From Dechloromonas denitrificans (GTDB lineage Bacteria > Pseudomonadota > Gammaproteobacteria > Burkholderiales > Rhodocyclaceae), in contig NZ_CP075187.1 of assembly GCF_020510665.1 (NCBI RefSeq), positions 2,735,001-2,799,000 on the forward strand: a DNA stretch of 64,000 nucleotides, written 5' to 3'. A program made the position numbers and the translations under genes. Positions 18,983-28,007 of this stretch are shown here, piece after piece (position 1 is the stretch's first letter; every line of letters starts with the position of its first letter). The notes below the pieces were generated by a model. The model worked only from the letters and a program-made list of their open reading frames with translations, did no database searches and was not told where the DNA came from.

Positions 18983-20167
18983 ATGCCGCCTCGCGACGTC
19001 GCCCAGCTCGGCCAGGTTTTCACCCCGGCCAATGTCGTCAGTTTCATGCTCGACCTGTGTCAAAACACCGGTCGGGTGTTGGAGCCGTCGGCCGGCGACG
19101 GTGCATTTTTCAATGCCCTGCAAGCGCGGCAAGCTGATTGCATCGGCGTCGAAATCGACTCGCGTGTTGCCCCGCAAGGCGCACGCATTCTCGACTTTTT
19201 CGATTTCCCGCTGAGCGAGCAGTTCGACAGCATCATCGGCAACCCGCCCTACGTCCGTTTTCAGGATGTCGCGGTCGACACCCGGAAAAAGATGAAATCC
19301 GAGTTGTTCGACGGGCGCAGCAACCTGTTCCTGTTCTTCATCGAAAAGTGCATCCGGCACCTGAAACCGGGCGGCGAACTGGTTTTCATCGTACCGCGCG
19401 AGTTCATCAAGCTGACTGCCGCCAAGCGGCTCAACGCCTGGCTTTACGCTCAGGGCAGCATCACGCACTTTTACGAAACCGGCGATGTTCGCGTTTTTGG
19501 CGACCACACGCCGAATTGCGCCATCTTCCGTTTCGAAAAAGGCAATTTCAATCGCCGAATGGCCGATGGTCGAACCTTCACCGAAGTGGACGGCCAGTTG
19601 ATGTTCCTGCGCGACGACTATCGCGTGCGCTTTGCCGATGTCTTCATGGTCAAGGTCGGTGCCGTTTCCGGGGCTGATCACGTGTTTACGCACAGCGCCG
19701 GCAACATGGAGTTCGTCTGCTCGAAAACCGTCGAAACCGGCGAAACCCGGCGCATGCTCTACGGCATCAAACATCCGCATCTGGACAAGCACAAGACCGA
19801 ACTGCTCGCCCGCCGCGTCCGCAGTTTCGATGAAAGCAACTGGTGGCAATGGGGCCGCGCTTTTCCGATCAGCGAACAGCCGCGCATCTACGTCAATGGC
19901 CGGACGCGCAAGCCGGAGCCGTTTTTCCTGCACGACTGCGACAGCTACGATGGCTCCATCCTGGCCCTGTTCCCGAAAAATCCCCGCATCGCCCGGCGCG
20001 ACCTGATCGAATGCACGATGATGCTGAACAAGGAAGTGGACTGGCAGGAACTCGGTTTCGTCTGCGACGGTCGCTTCATCTTCACCCAGCGCAGCCTGCA
20101 AACCTGCCTGCTGCCCGACAAGTTTTCCCGTTATTTACCGTCTGAAGCGAAAAAGGACGCCGCATGA
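18983..20167 (+). CDS. Adenine-specific DNA methyltransferase (Eco57I-like, orphan)
   Basis: 394 residues. Motif X region GQVFTP, SAM-binding motif [12 protein letters not shown], acidic motif II GVEID, and catalytic motif IV NPPY ([14 protein letters not shown]) mark an N6-adenine methyltransferase of the gamma/Eco57I type. The C-terminal part could hold the target-recognition region. No restriction nuclease or specificity subunit is in the window. It overlaps pyrF by 4 bp (ATGA) and follows glnS by 22 bp, so it is built into a housekeeping operon. Modification of another substrate cannot be excluded. Confidence 0.83.
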   Translation: MPPRDVAQLGQVFTPANVVSFMLDLCQNTGRVLEPSAGDGAFFNALQARQADCIGVEIDSRVAPQGARILDFFDFPLSEQFDSIIGNPPYVRFQDVAVDTRKKMKSELFDGRSNLFLFFIEKCIRHLKPGGELVFIVPREFIKLTAAKRLNAWLYAQGSITHFYETGDVRVFGDHTPNCAIFRFEKGNFNRRMADGRTFTEVDGQLMFLRDDYRVRFADVFMVKVGAVSGADHVFTHSAGNMEFVCSKTVETGETRRMLYGIKHPHLDKHKTELLARRVRSFDESNWWQWGRAFPISEQPRIYVNGRTRKPEPFFLHDCDSYDGSILALFPKNPRIARRDLIECTMMLNKEVDWQELGFVCDGRFIFTQRSLQTCLLPDKFSRYLPSEAKKDAA

Positions 20168-20976
20168 CCTTCACCCAAATGCTCGCCGCCGCCTGGCAAA
20201 AGAACAACTCCCTGCTCTGCGTCGGCCTCGACCCGGACCCGGCCAAATTTCCCGCCCACTTGAAAGGGCGCGATGACGCAATTTTCGAATTTTGCGCCGC
20301 CATCGTTGATGCCACGGCGGATCTCGTCTGCGCCTTCAAGCCGCAAATTGCCTACTTCGCCGCCCGCCGCGCCGAAGACCAGCTCGAAGCGCTGATCGCC
20401 CACATTCACGAAAAGCACCCGGACATCCCGGTCATCCTTGACGCCAAGCGCGGCGACATCGGCTCGACCGCCGAACAATACGCCGTTGAAGCCTTCGAAC
20501 GCTTCAAGGCTGATGCCGTCACGGTCAACCCCTACATGGGGCGCGATTCGGTCGATCCCTACCTGGCTTACCCGGACAAGGGCGTCATCCTGCTCTGCCG
20601 GACGTCGAACGCCGGGGGTTCCGACCTCCAGTTCCTCGACGTTGGCGGTGAAAAGCTCTACGAGCGCGTCGCCCGCCTGTCGGCCGAAACCTGGAACACG
20701 AGCGGCCAGATCAGCCTCGTCGTCGGTGCCACTTTCCCGGCCGAAATTGCCCGTGTCCGTGAAATCGTCGGCGACATGCCGCTGCTCGTGCCCGGCATCG
20801 GCGCCCAGGGCGGCGATATCGAAGCAACGGTCAAGGCCGGCCGCACAGCCAATGGCACCGGTTTGATGATCAATTCGTCACGCGCCATCCTCTACGCCGG
20901 CAAAGACGAGCATTTCGCCGCCGCCGCCCGCCAGGTGGCCGCAGAAACCCGCGACGCGATCAATCGCTACCGTTAA
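20164..20976 (+). CDS. pyrF: Orotidine 5'-phosphate decarboxylase
   Basis: 270 residues, the longer (type 2) PyrF form. Active-site segment [18 protein letters not shown] (Asp-x-Lys-x-x-Asp), [14 protein letters not shown] near the N-terminus and the phosphate-binding [11 protein letters not shown] near the end. It makes UMP from OMP, the last step of pyrimidine synthesis. Its start lies within the stop of the methyltransferase gene. Confidence 0.96.
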   Translation: MTFTQMLAAAWQKNNSLLCVGLDPDPAKFPAHLKGRDDAIFEFCAAIVDATADLVCAFKPQIAYFAARRAEDQLEALIAHIHEKHPDIPVILDAKRGDIGSTAEQYAVEAFERFKADAVTVNPYMGRDSVDPYLAYPDKGVILLCRTSNAGGSDLQFLDVGGEKLYERVARLSAETWNTSGQISLVVGATFPAEIARVREIVGDMPLLVPGIGAQGGDIEATVKAGRTANGTGLMINSSRAILYAGKDEHFAAAARQVAAETRDAINRYR

Positions 20977-20988
20977 TCGGTCAAGATC

Positions 20989-21618
20989 ATGGAATTCGAC
21001 CTGAGCCAGATACCGCCCATGCCAGCCTTTTACCTGCTGGCCAGCAATGCCATCCAGCCACGGCCGATTGCCTGGGTTAGCTCGCAAGGCAGCGGCGGCA
21101 TCAGCAACCTGGCACCGTTTTCCTTTTTTACCGTCGCCTGCGTCGCACCGCCGGTACTCAGCCTGACCATCACCTGGCGGCGGTCAAGTACGGGCCTGTC
21201 GCCGGAAAAAGACACCCTGCGCAATCTGCGGGAAACCGGCGAATGCGTCATCAATATCGTGACCGAAGCACTCGCCGGGACGATGAACCAGAGTTGCGGC
21301 GACTATCCGCCCGAGATCAGCGAAATCTCGGCGCTCGGCATTGCCACGGTCCCGAGCACGCAAGTGACGCCCCCCGGCGTTGCTGCTTCGCCGGTCCGTT
21401 TCGAATGCCGCCTGCGCCAGTTGATCCCGCTCGGCGACGGCCCCGGCAGCAGTCATGTCGTATTGCTCGACGTCATTCACGTGCACGCCGACGATGCGGT
21501 ACTGAGCAAGGGTATGGTCGATCCCGACAAACTAGCCTCGATCGGCAAGCTGGGCGGTGATGGTTACGCCGGCACCGAAACCCGTTTTTCCCTGCCCCGG
21601 CCGATCATCGGCCAATAA
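20989..21618 (+). CDS. Flavin reductase family (FMN-binding split-barrel) protein
   Basis: 209 residues with the flavin-reductase signature: RPIAWVSSQGSGGISNLAPFSFFTVACVAPP and later TLRNLRETGECVINIV. Such proteins bind FMN and either supply reduced flavin or act as oxidoreductases; the partner is not visible here. It lies 12 bp after pyrF on the same strand, so it is probably co-transcribed. Substrate unknown. Confidence 0.85.
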   Translation: MEFDLSQIPPMPAFYLLASNAIQPRPIAWVSSQGSGGISNLAPFSFFTVACVAPPVLSLTITWRRSSTGLSPEKDTLRNLRETGECVINIVTEALAGTMNQSCGDYPPEISEISALGIATVPSTQVTPPGVAASPVRFECRLRQLIPLGDGPGSSHVVLLDVIHVHADDAVLSKGMVDPDKLASIGKLGGDGYAGTETRFSLPRPIIGQ

Positions 21619-21636
21619 CCCAGCGAGGAGAGCAGC

Positions 21637-22494
21637 ATGCGCATGGATGATTACCGCGACAGTGACAATGTTGAAGATCGCCGCGATGGCGGTGGAGGCA
21701 TCGGGCGTGGTGGCGTCGGGATCGGTGGCATCGTGCTGGCCCTGGTGGTCAGTTACTTCACCGGCATCAACCCGATGACCCTGCTCGGCGTGATGGAACA
21801 AACCCCACTCGCCCAACACAGCGCACCGGCGGCCCACAAACCGCCGGCCAACGACGAAAGCGCCCGTTTCGTTTCGCGCGTACTCGCTTCGACCGAAGAC
21901 GTGTGGAACGACAGTTTCCGGCAGAACGGCCGCCAGTACGAGGCACCGAAACTGGTCCTCTTTTCCGGTTCGACGCCCACCGCCTGCGGCACGGGCCAGT
22001 CTGCCATGGGCCCGTTCTACTGCCCGGGCGACCGCAAGGTTTACATCGACCTGGCGTTCTATCGCGAGTTGAAGGATCGCTTCCACGCGCCCGGCGAATT
22101 TGCCCAGGCCTACGTCATCGCTCACGAAGTCGGCCATCACGTGCAAAACCTGCTCGGCATTGCCGACAAAGTGCATCAGGCGCAGCAACGCACCGGCAAG
22201 GCGGAAGCCAATGCCCTCTCGGTACGCATGGAACTGCAGGCCGATTGCCTGGCCGGCGTCTGGGGCAAACGGACCGACACGATGAAAAAAGTGCTCGAAC
22301 CGGGAGATCTCGAAGCCGCGCTGAATGCAGCCTCGGCGATTGGTGACGACCGGCTGCAACAGCAAGCCCAGGGTCGCATCGTCCCTGAGAGTTTCACGCA
22401 CGGCAGTTCAGCCCAGCGCGTTCGCTGGTTCAAGGCCGGCTTTGAAAGCGGCGACATGAACCAGTGCAACACCTTCAAGGCAGCACAACTCTGA
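21637..22494 (+). CDS. ypfJ: Neutral zinc metallopeptidase (YpfJ/KPN_02809 family)
   Basis: 285 residues: Gly-rich N-terminus, one membrane helix (~27-45), then a periplasmic domain with the zinc motif HEVGHH (HExxH) and a downstream LSVRMELQADCLAGVW (third-ligand Glu region). Conserved cysteines are present (TACGTGQSAMGPFYCPGD). Family members are membrane-anchored putative peptidases of unknown substrate. A GAGGAG ribosome-binding site precedes ATG 21637. Confidence 0.88.
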   Translation: MRMDDYRDSDNVEDRRDGGGGIGRGGVGIGGIVLALVVSYFTGINPMTLLGVMEQTPLAQHSAPAAHKPPANDESARFVSRVLASTEDVWNDSFRQNGRQYEAPKLVLFSGSTPTACGTGQSAMGPFYCPGDRKVYIDLAFYRELKDRFHAPGEFAQAYVIAHEVGHHVQNLLGIADKVHQAQQRTGKAEANALSVRMELQADCLAGVWGKRTDTMKKVLEPGDLEAALNAASAIGDDRLQQQAQGRIVPESFTHGSSAQRVRWFKAGFESGDMNQCNTFKAAQL

Positions 22495-23309
22495 ACCGCC
22501 ACCACCAATGCCTGAGCGGCGTGCTGCTGCTCGTCTGGGCCGGCAGCAGCCTTGCACTGCCGCAGCACGCCGCAGTCCCCGGCGGGGTTGCCGTGATCGA
22601 CCTGGGCCATGCCGCACAAGCGCCCGAGGCGCGCTGGGGTGAGCAACCGCTCGCCGTACTGCGCGACAATGGACGCTGGTTTGCGTTGCTCGGCATCCCG
22701 CTCGACACACTGCCGGGCGAACTGGAAATCAGCATCACCAGCGGCGCAAGCAGCAGCCGACGCAGCATTGCCATCGGCCTGAAAAACTACCCGGAACAGC
22801 GCCTGACGATCAAGGACAAACGCAAGGTCGAACCTGCCGCGGAAGATGTCATCCGGATCGAGCGGGAAAAGAAAATCAGCGAAGAGGTCAAGCGCCGCTT
22901 CAGCCATGAAGTGCCGCAGACCGATTTCACCCTGCCCGCCAGCGGCCCGCTTTCCTCCCGCTTCGGCCTGCGCCGTTTTTTCAACGGCTTGCCGCGCAAC
23001 CCGCACGCCGGGCTTGATGTTGCCGTTGGCTCCGGCGCTCCAATCAAGGCACCGGCCGATGGCACCGTGGCCAATACCGGCGATTATTTCTTCAACGGCA
23101 ATACGGTTTTCCTCGACCATGGCCAAGGTTTGATCAGCGCCTACATGCACCTCTCACGGCTCGACGTTCGTCCCGGTCAACGTGTCAAAAAGGGTGAAAT
23201 ACTCGGCGCGGCGGGGGCCACCGGGCGCGTCACCGGGCCGCATTTGCACTGGGCCGTGATCCTCAACAATACGCCGGTCGATCCGGAACTCTTCCTTAAT
23301 CGGCCGTAG
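22464..23309 (+). CDS. M23 family peptidoglycan metallopeptidase (secreted)
   Basis: Up to 281 residues. A hydrophobic signal segment (CLSGVLLLVWAGSSLA) is followed by an N-terminal domain and a C-terminal LytM/M23 domain with zinc ligands in HAGLDVAV (HxxxD) and PHLHWAV (HxH). It should cut peptide cross-links in peptidoglycan. The start is uncertain: GTG 22464 overlaps ypfJ by 31 bp, while CTG 22491 or GTG 22521 would also keep the signal peptide. No LysM domain is visible. Confidence 0.85.
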   Translation: MQHLQGSTTLNRHHQCLSGVLLLVWAGSSLALPQHAAVPGGVAVIDLGHAAQAPEARWGEQPLAVLRDNGRWFALLGIPLDTLPGELEISITSGASSSRRSIAIGLKNYPEQRLTIKDKRKVEPAAEDVIRIEREKKISEEVKRRFSHEVPQTDFTLPASGPLSSRFGLRRFFNGLPRNPHAGLDVAVGSGAPIKAPADGTVANTGDYFFNGNTVFLDHGQGLISAYMHLSRLDVRPGQRVKKGEILGAAGATGRVTGPHLHWAVILNNTPVDPELFLNRP

Positions 23310-23339
23310 AACCGATTCGGTCCGGAAAATCGGCAGACC

Positions 23340-23663
23340 GTGAAAAACCGGATCATCCACCTCCAGCGCAGTGCGCCGGCCAAGCCGGACGAAGGCCAGC
23401 CATGCAACGGCTGCGGCATCTGCTGCGCCCTTGAAACCTGTCCGGCCGCACGCATACGCTTCCGGCAGGTCGAGGGACCGTGTCCAGCACTGGAATGGTC
23501 AGACACTGAACGGCGCTATCACTGCGGCCTGCTCCTTCAGCCGACCCATTACCTGAGTTGGTTGCCGCGCTTTTTCGCCCCCCTGGCGAGCCGCCTGTTT
23601 ACGCGCTGGATTGCGGCCGGCCAAGGCTGCGACTGCAATGCAGAGGTTTTTGATCAACTCTGA
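23340..23663 (+). CDS. Small cysteine-cluster protein (YkgJ-like)
   Basis: 107 residues from GTG 23340. The N-terminal part carries a dense cluster CNGCGICCALETCP, then further Cys (GPCPALE, YHCGL) and a C-terminal GCDCNAEV. This resembles the YkgJ/UPF0153 zinc- or iron-cluster family, of unknown role. A hydrophobic stretch (YLSWLPRFFAPLASRLF) precedes the last Cys pair. It converges with ridA and overlaps that gene's 3' end by 10 bases. Confidence 0.7.
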   Translation: MKNRIIHLQRSAPAKPDEGQPCNGCGICCALETCPAARIRFRQVEGPCPALEWSDTERRYHCGLLLQPTHYLSWLPRFFAPLASRLFTRWIAAGQGCDCNAEVFDQL

Positions 23664-24007
23664 GCGAGTGCTGCGGTCAACACCATTTCAACGCGAAATC
23701 CGGGATTGGCCAGTCGGGCCTGAACACAGGCACGGGCAGGTGCATAGCCCTCCGGTAGCCAGGCATCCCAGATGGCATTCATTGCATCGTAATCGGCCAT
23801 ATCGGCCAGGTAGATGGTAACCATCAGCAAATGGGCCTTGTCGCTGCCCGCCTGGGCGAGCAGATGATCGATGCTGGCCAGCAGGTTCTCGGTCTGGGCC
23901 GTGATATCGGCCTCCAGGTTGGAAGGCACTTCGACCAGATACACGGTGCGATCATGCACCACGCTGTCGGAATAACGGCGAGTCGTGCCGTAACGTTGAA
24001 TCGTCAT
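23654..24007 (-). CDS. RidA family (YjgF/UK114) deaminase-like protein
   Basis: 117 residues, one RidA domain: LLASIDHLLAQAGSDKAHLLMVTIYLADMADYDAMNAIWDAWL and PARACVQARLANPGFRVEMVLTA, including the conserved Arg that contacts the imine substrate carboxylate. RidA proteins hydrolyse reactive enamine/imine intermediates from PLP enzymes. The long structured intergenic stretch lies directly upstream of its ATG at 24007. Confidence 0.88.
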   Translation of the reverse strand: MTIQRYGTTRRYSDSVVHDRTVYLVEVPSNLEADITAQTENLLASIDHLLAQAGSDKAHLLMVTIYLADMADYDAMNAIWDAWLPEGYAPARACVQARLANPGFRVEMVLTAALAQS

Positions 24008-24330
24008 CTCGGGTTCCTGAAAGCAGGAAGCCCATGCGTTTCATGGCATGGGCTTCGGTTACTGCACCCCGGCACGTCTGGCTGGGGTAGTCGGCATTAC
24101 GCCGTTATGGAGTACTACACGGTAATCTCAAGAAAAACTTCCTTTGACAACGGCCATAGAATCTCCTGCAACGCAGCTTGTCCAGCCACTGCGTGTCGGG
24201 CTTGCTGCTAACTTCGACACGAGTCCAGATTATCACTTTGCAGGAAAAAAGCCATAGTCTTTTTTGCTCATTTCCTGCGGCAATTCATTTCGAATGAGAT
24301 CGTTTGTTCATTCGTTCAGGATGGGTGAAA
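24008..24330. other. Structured intergenic region of unknown role
   Basis: About 320 bases without a recognisable gene. Seen: a perfect 10-bp hairpin (AAGCCCATGC 24028-24037 / GCATGGGCTT 24046-24055) just before ridA; on the minus strand a tiny ORF MAVVKGSFS with a good AGGAG site (start at about 24156); and an A-T hairpin AAAAAAG/CTTTTTT (24245-24265) nested in GCAGGAAA/TTTCCTGC (24240-24278). No known riboswitch or sRNA was matched by eye. Confidence 0.45.
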
Positions 24331-24948
24331 ATGGCAGGATTCGTCGACCGAACCGGACCCATGGACAATCTGATCAAGGATACCGTGACACTGGAGCTTT
24401 CCTGCTGGCTGGAACCCGGTGCCGACATACCCGGCTGGGACATCCTCAAGGGCAGTCCATTCGGTGCGACCCTCGCCGCACCGGAAGGTGGCGAACCAAC
24501 GCCCGGCGACCAGTTGATCACCGTCCAGAATTATTTCGCCGAATACCATCTCGAATACTTCCGCCAGCGCCGCTACAACCATTTCCCCAGTCGCCTGCAC
24601 GCCCTGCTGCTCTTTGCGACCCGAACCGACGCAATGACATTCCGGACCAAGCACCCGCAACGCGTCTTTGGCAAGAACCTGCTCTGCGCCAAGACCAAGG
24701 GGGCTTACATTTGCTCTTTCCACGATGCGAGCTGGCTGGACTACCTGCGGCTGCCGCACAGCCTGTCGCTCAGTGCGCTGGATGAAGTGGCCGAATACTA
24801 CTGGTCGGGCAAGACCGTCGAGGAAGTCGGCCTGACTTTCATGAACGAACGCTGGGTTGAACCGCCCGTCATCGAAGCCCTCTACCAGGGCACCCTGGAA
24901 ACGACAGCCGACCCGAACCAGTCCGGCTGGCTGCCCGGTTTCCGCTAA
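24331..24948 (+). CDS. Hypothetical protein, unrecognised family
   Basis: 205 residues from ATG 24331 (a TTG at 24304 and ATG 24361 are other options). It is a soluble, mixed alpha/beta-looking protein without signal peptide or TM: VTLELSCWLEPGADIPGWDILKG near the start, aromatic-rich NYFAEYHLEYFRQRRYNHFPSRLHALLLFAT in the middle, and YYWSGKTVEEVGLTFMNERWVEPPVIEALYQG near the end. I do not recognise it. It is 9 bp upstream of the exporter genes, on the same strand, so it may be co-expressed with them. Confidence 0.72.
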   Translation: MAGFVDRTGPMDNLIKDTVTLELSCWLEPGADIPGWDILKGSPFGATLAAPEGGEPTPGDQLITVQNYFAEYHLEYFRQRRYNHFPSRLHALLLFATRTDAMTFRTKHPQRVFGKNLLCAKTKGAYICSFHDASWLDYLRLPHSLSLSALDEVAEYYWSGKTVEEVGLTFMNERWVEPPVIEALYQGTLETTADPNQSGWLPGFR

Positions 24949-24957
24949 AGGAATTGC

Positions 24958-26106
24958 ATGCGCCGCATTGTCACTATCGTTGCCCTGATCGTCGCTCTCG
25001 GGCTAGCCTATGCCTGGCTCAGCCGACCGAAGCCGATTCCGGTCGTTCTCAAGGAAGTCGCCGCAGGCAAGGTGGAGGCCACGCTGGCCAATACCCGCGC
25101 CGGCACCGTCGAAGCCTGCCTGCGCACCAAGCTATCAACCATCATCGGCGGCCGGATCGAATACCTCGGCGTCAAGGAAGGCGACAAGGTCAAGAAAGGC
25201 CAATTGCTGCTCAAGCTCTGGAATGACGACCAACAAGCCCAGGCCACGCTGGCCCGGACGCAGGTTGCGCTGGCCGGCCGACGGGTCGATGAGGCGTGCC
25301 TTGTCGCGGTCAACGCAGAAAAAGAGGCCAAAAGGCAGGCCGATTTGCGAGCCAAGGGCTTTGTCTCGGTTTCACGGGAAGAGGCTGCCCGCACCGATGC
25401 CGAGGCACGTCGGGCCAGTTGCGAGACGGCCAAGGCCGATGTCACGCAAGCCGAAGCCAAGTTCCGCGCCACCCGCGTCGAACAAGGGCGCGTCGCACTG
25501 TATGCCCCCTTCGACGGCACGGTCGCCAAGATTGTCGGCGAACTGGGCGAATACTCGACGCCCTCGCCCCCCGGCGTTCCGACGCCGCCGGCCATCGACC
25601 TGATCGACGATAGCTGTCTTTACGTCAAAGCGCCGATGGATGAGGTGGACGCCCCGAAAATCAGCCAGGGCCAGCCGGTTCGCGTCACGCTGGACGCCCT
25701 GCCGGGCCAGCAACTGAGCGGCAAAGTCAGGCGCGTCGCACCCTTTGTTTCGGCCGTTGAGAAACAAGCGCGTACGGTCGATATCGAAGTCGACTTCCAG
25801 CAACCGGAAAATGCCGGGAAGCTGCTCGTCGGTTACAGCGCCGACGTCGAAATCATCTTGCAGGCGCGCGACAAAGTGCTGCGCATTCCGACTGCCGCGA
25901 TCCAGAGCGGAGGGCGCGTGCTGGTCTTCAATCCGGAAAGCGGCAAGCTCGACGAGCGCAAGATCAAGGCGGGCCTGGCCAATTGGGAATTCACCGAGGT
26001 GCTTGACGGCTTGAGCGCCGGAGAACGCATTGTCGTCTCGCTCGAAAAAGAGGGAATCAAATCCGGGGCCAGCGTGACGCCGGATGACAAGACACAGGGC
26101 AAATAA
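24958..26106 (+). CDS. Periplasmic adaptor (membrane fusion) protein, MacA/HlyD-like
   Basis: 382 residues. One N-terminal membrane anchor (RRIVTIVALIVALGLAYAWL), a lipoyl/barrel-sandwich half (GGRIEYLGVKEGDKVKKGQLLLKL), an alpha-helical hairpin (~95-165), the returning half (APFDGTVAKIVGELGEY) and a beta-barrel domain. It would link the inner-membrane ABC transporter encoded downstream to an outer-membrane channel, which is not in the window. AAGGA precedes the ATG. Confidence 0.88.
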   Translation: MRRIVTIVALIVALGLAYAWLSRPKPIPVVLKEVAAGKVEATLANTRAGTVEACLRTKLSTIIGGRIEYLGVKEGDKVKKGQLLLKLWNDDQQAQATLARTQVALAGRRVDEACLVAVNAEKEAKRQADLRAKGFVSVSREEAARTDAEARRASCETAKADVTQAEAKFRATRVEQGRVALYAPFDGTVAKIVGELGEYSTPSPPGVPTPPAIDLIDDSCLYVKAPMDEVDAPKISQGQPVRVTLDALPGQQLSGKVRRVAPFVSAVEKQARTVDIEVDFQQPENAGKLLVGYSADVEIILQARDKVLRIPTAAIQSGGRVLVFNPESGKLDERKIKAGLANWEFTEVLDGLSAGERIVVSLEKEGIKSGASVTPDDKTQGK

Positions 26107-26110
26107 ATCG

Positions 26111-26794
26111 ATGGCCCTGATCGAACTGAAAAATATCGAGCGCACCTTCCAGCTCGGCGATGCCGCGGTCCACGCGCTCTCGGCCCTCGATTTGACGATC
26201 TCGACCGGCGAATACGTCGCCGTGATGGGCCCTTCCGGTTCCGGCAAATCGACCCTGCTCAACCTGCTGGGCCTGCTCGACCGGCCCAGCAGCGGCACCT
26301 ACCAACTCGAAGGGCGCGATGTCACCACCCTCTCGCCGGATGAACAGGCGCAGGTTCGCAGCCAGCGTATCGGCTTCGTTTTCCAGAGTTTTCACCTTGT
26401 TCCGCGGTTGACCGCAGCAGAGAACATCGCCCTGCCGATGACCCTGGCCGGCCTGCCGCTCAAGGAGCGCAACGCCCGGGTTGAGCAGGCACTGCTCGAT
26501 TTCGGCCTGGAACATCGGGCCGACCATCGCCCTGACCAGCTTTCCGGCGGCCAGCGCCAGCGTGTTGCGATCGCCCGGGCAACCATCATGCAGCCGGCAC
26601 TGATCCTGGCCGACGAACCGACCGGCAACCTTGACCGCCACACCGGCGACGAAGTCGTACATTTACTTGAAACCCTGAACAGCCGCGGCGTCACGCTCAT
26701 CGTCGTCACCCACGACCCATCGCTCGGCGCCCGTGCCGGACGCCAGCTGGTCATGGAGGACGGCGGCCTGAAGCAAGACAGCGCCCGCCCCTGA
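26111..26794 (+). CDS. ABC transporter ATP-binding protein (MacB/LolD type)
   Basis: 227 residues. Walker A GPSGSGKSTLLN, Q-loop VFQSFHLVPRLTA, signature LSGGQRQRVAIARA, Walker B LILADEPTGNLD and H-loop VTHD are intact. ATG 26111 begins the canonical ALIELKNIERTF and follows the adaptor stop by 4 bp. It powers the two FtsX-type permeases downstream; unlike MacB, ATPase and permease are separate polypeptides. Confidence 0.92.
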   Translation: MALIELKNIERTFQLGDAAVHALSALDLTISTGEYVAVMGPSGSGKSTLLNLLGLLDRPSSGTYQLEGRDVTTLSPDEQAQVRSQRIGFVFQSFHLVPRLTAAENIALPMTLAGLPLKERNARVEQALLDFGLEHRADHRPDQLSGGQRQRVAIARATIMQPALILADEPTGNLDRHTGDEVVHLLETLNSRGVTLIVVTHDPSLGARAGRQLVMEDGGLKQDSARP

Positions 26795-26796
26795 GC

Positions 26797-28005
26797 ATGC
26801 GCCCCGCCGACATCCTCCGCTTCGCCCGCGATGCAGCCACCGGTTACCCGATGCGCACCAGCCTGTCGGTGCTGGCCATGTCGATCGGCGTCGCCGCCGT
26901 CGTCATCCTGACCGCGCTGGGTGATGGTGCTCGACGTTACGTCGTCGGCCAGTTTTCCTCGATTGGCACCAACCTGGTGATCGTGTTGCCCGGCCGCTCC
27001 GGCACCGGCGGCTTCAATCCGGCCAACGCGATCACCACCACGCCGCGCGACCTGAGTATCGACGATGCCGGCAGCCTGCGCCGGGCACCGGCAGTGAGCC
27101 GCGTCGCACCGCTCGCGGTCGGCACTTCGGAAATCAGTTTTGGCGGCCGGTTGCGGGAGGTCATGGTGGCCGGCTCGACCAGCGAATTCATTCCGATCCG
27201 TAATTTCGAACTGGCACAAGGCGTCGGCCTGCCGGATGAAGACTGGAATCGTGGCACCGCCGTGGCTGTCATCGGCGCCAAGATTCGCGAGGAGCTTTTC
27301 GGCAACGCCTCAGCCGTCGGTCAGCTGATTCGTGTCGGCGACCGTCGCCTGCGCGTCATCGGCGTACTCAAGCCGGTTGGTCAGGGGCTGGGCATGAACA
27401 CCGACGAACTGGTCATCGTGCCGGTGGCGCTCTCGCAGGCAATGTTCAACACCAACACCCTGTTCCGCGTTCTGGTCGAAGCCAAAAACCGCGAAGCCAT
27501 CCCCGACGCCAAGGCTCAGGTCATCGATATTCTCAAGCAGCGCCACCGCGGCGAGGAAGACGTTACGGTGATCACCCAGGATGCCGTACTCGCCACCTTC
27601 GACAAACTGCTCGGCGCCCTGACCCTGGGCGTCGCCGGTATCGCCGCGATCAGCCTGGCCGTTGCCGGCATTCTGGTGATGAATGTGATGCTGGTGGCCG
27701 TCACCCAGCGAACCGGTGAAATCGGCCTGCTCAAGGCGCTCGGCGCCACAGCGCAAACAATACGCCTCGCCTTCCTGACGGAGGCAGCCATGCTGTCTGC
27801 ACTCGGCGCCTTGCTGGGCTACGCACTCGGCGAAGCCGGCGCTTTCGCGTTGCGCCAGATTTTCCCGGTCTTTCCGGCCTATCCGCCCAACTGGGCGGTG
27901 ATTGCAGCCCTGCTCACGGCGCTTGGCACCGGCCTCCTTTTCGGCTTCCTGCCGGCCCGACGCGCTGCCCGGCTCGACCCGGTGCAAGCCCTGATGAAGC
28001 ACTGA
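26797..28005 (+). CDS. ABC transporter permease, MacB/FtsX type (first subunit)
   Basis: 402 residues. N-terminal TM, a large periplasmic MacB-PCD domain (~45-240) and three C-terminal TM helices of the FtsX domain ending in FGFLPARRAARLDPVQALMKH, the typical terminal motif. It starts 2 bp after the ATPase stop. With the next gene it should form a heterodimeric mechanotransmission-type exporter that moves substrate from the periplasm outward. Confidence 0.9.
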   Translation: MRPADILRFARDAATGYPMRTSLSVLAMSIGVAAVVILTALGDGARRYVVGQFSSIGTNLVIVLPGRSGTGGFNPANAITTTPRDLSIDDAGSLRRAPAVSRVAPLAVGTSEISFGGRLREVMVAGSTSEFIPIRNFELAQGVGLPDEDWNRGTAVAVIGAKIREELFGNASAVGQLIRVGDRRLRVIGVLKPVGQGLGMNTDELVIVPVALSQAMFNTNTLFRVLVEAKNREAIPDAKAQVIDILKQRHRGEEDVTVITQDAVLATFDKLLGALTLGVAGIAAISLAVAGILVMNVMLVAVTQRTGEIGLLKALGATAQTIRLAFLTEAAMLSALGALLGYALGEAGAFALRQIFPVFPAYPPNWAVIAALLTALGTGLLFGFLPARRAARLDPVQALMKH

Positions 28006-28007
28006 AC

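Noticed and set aside
24121..24240. TTGACA at 24144-24149 as a promoter for the unknown gene at 24331
   Set aside because: No -10 element lies at 15-19 nt from it.
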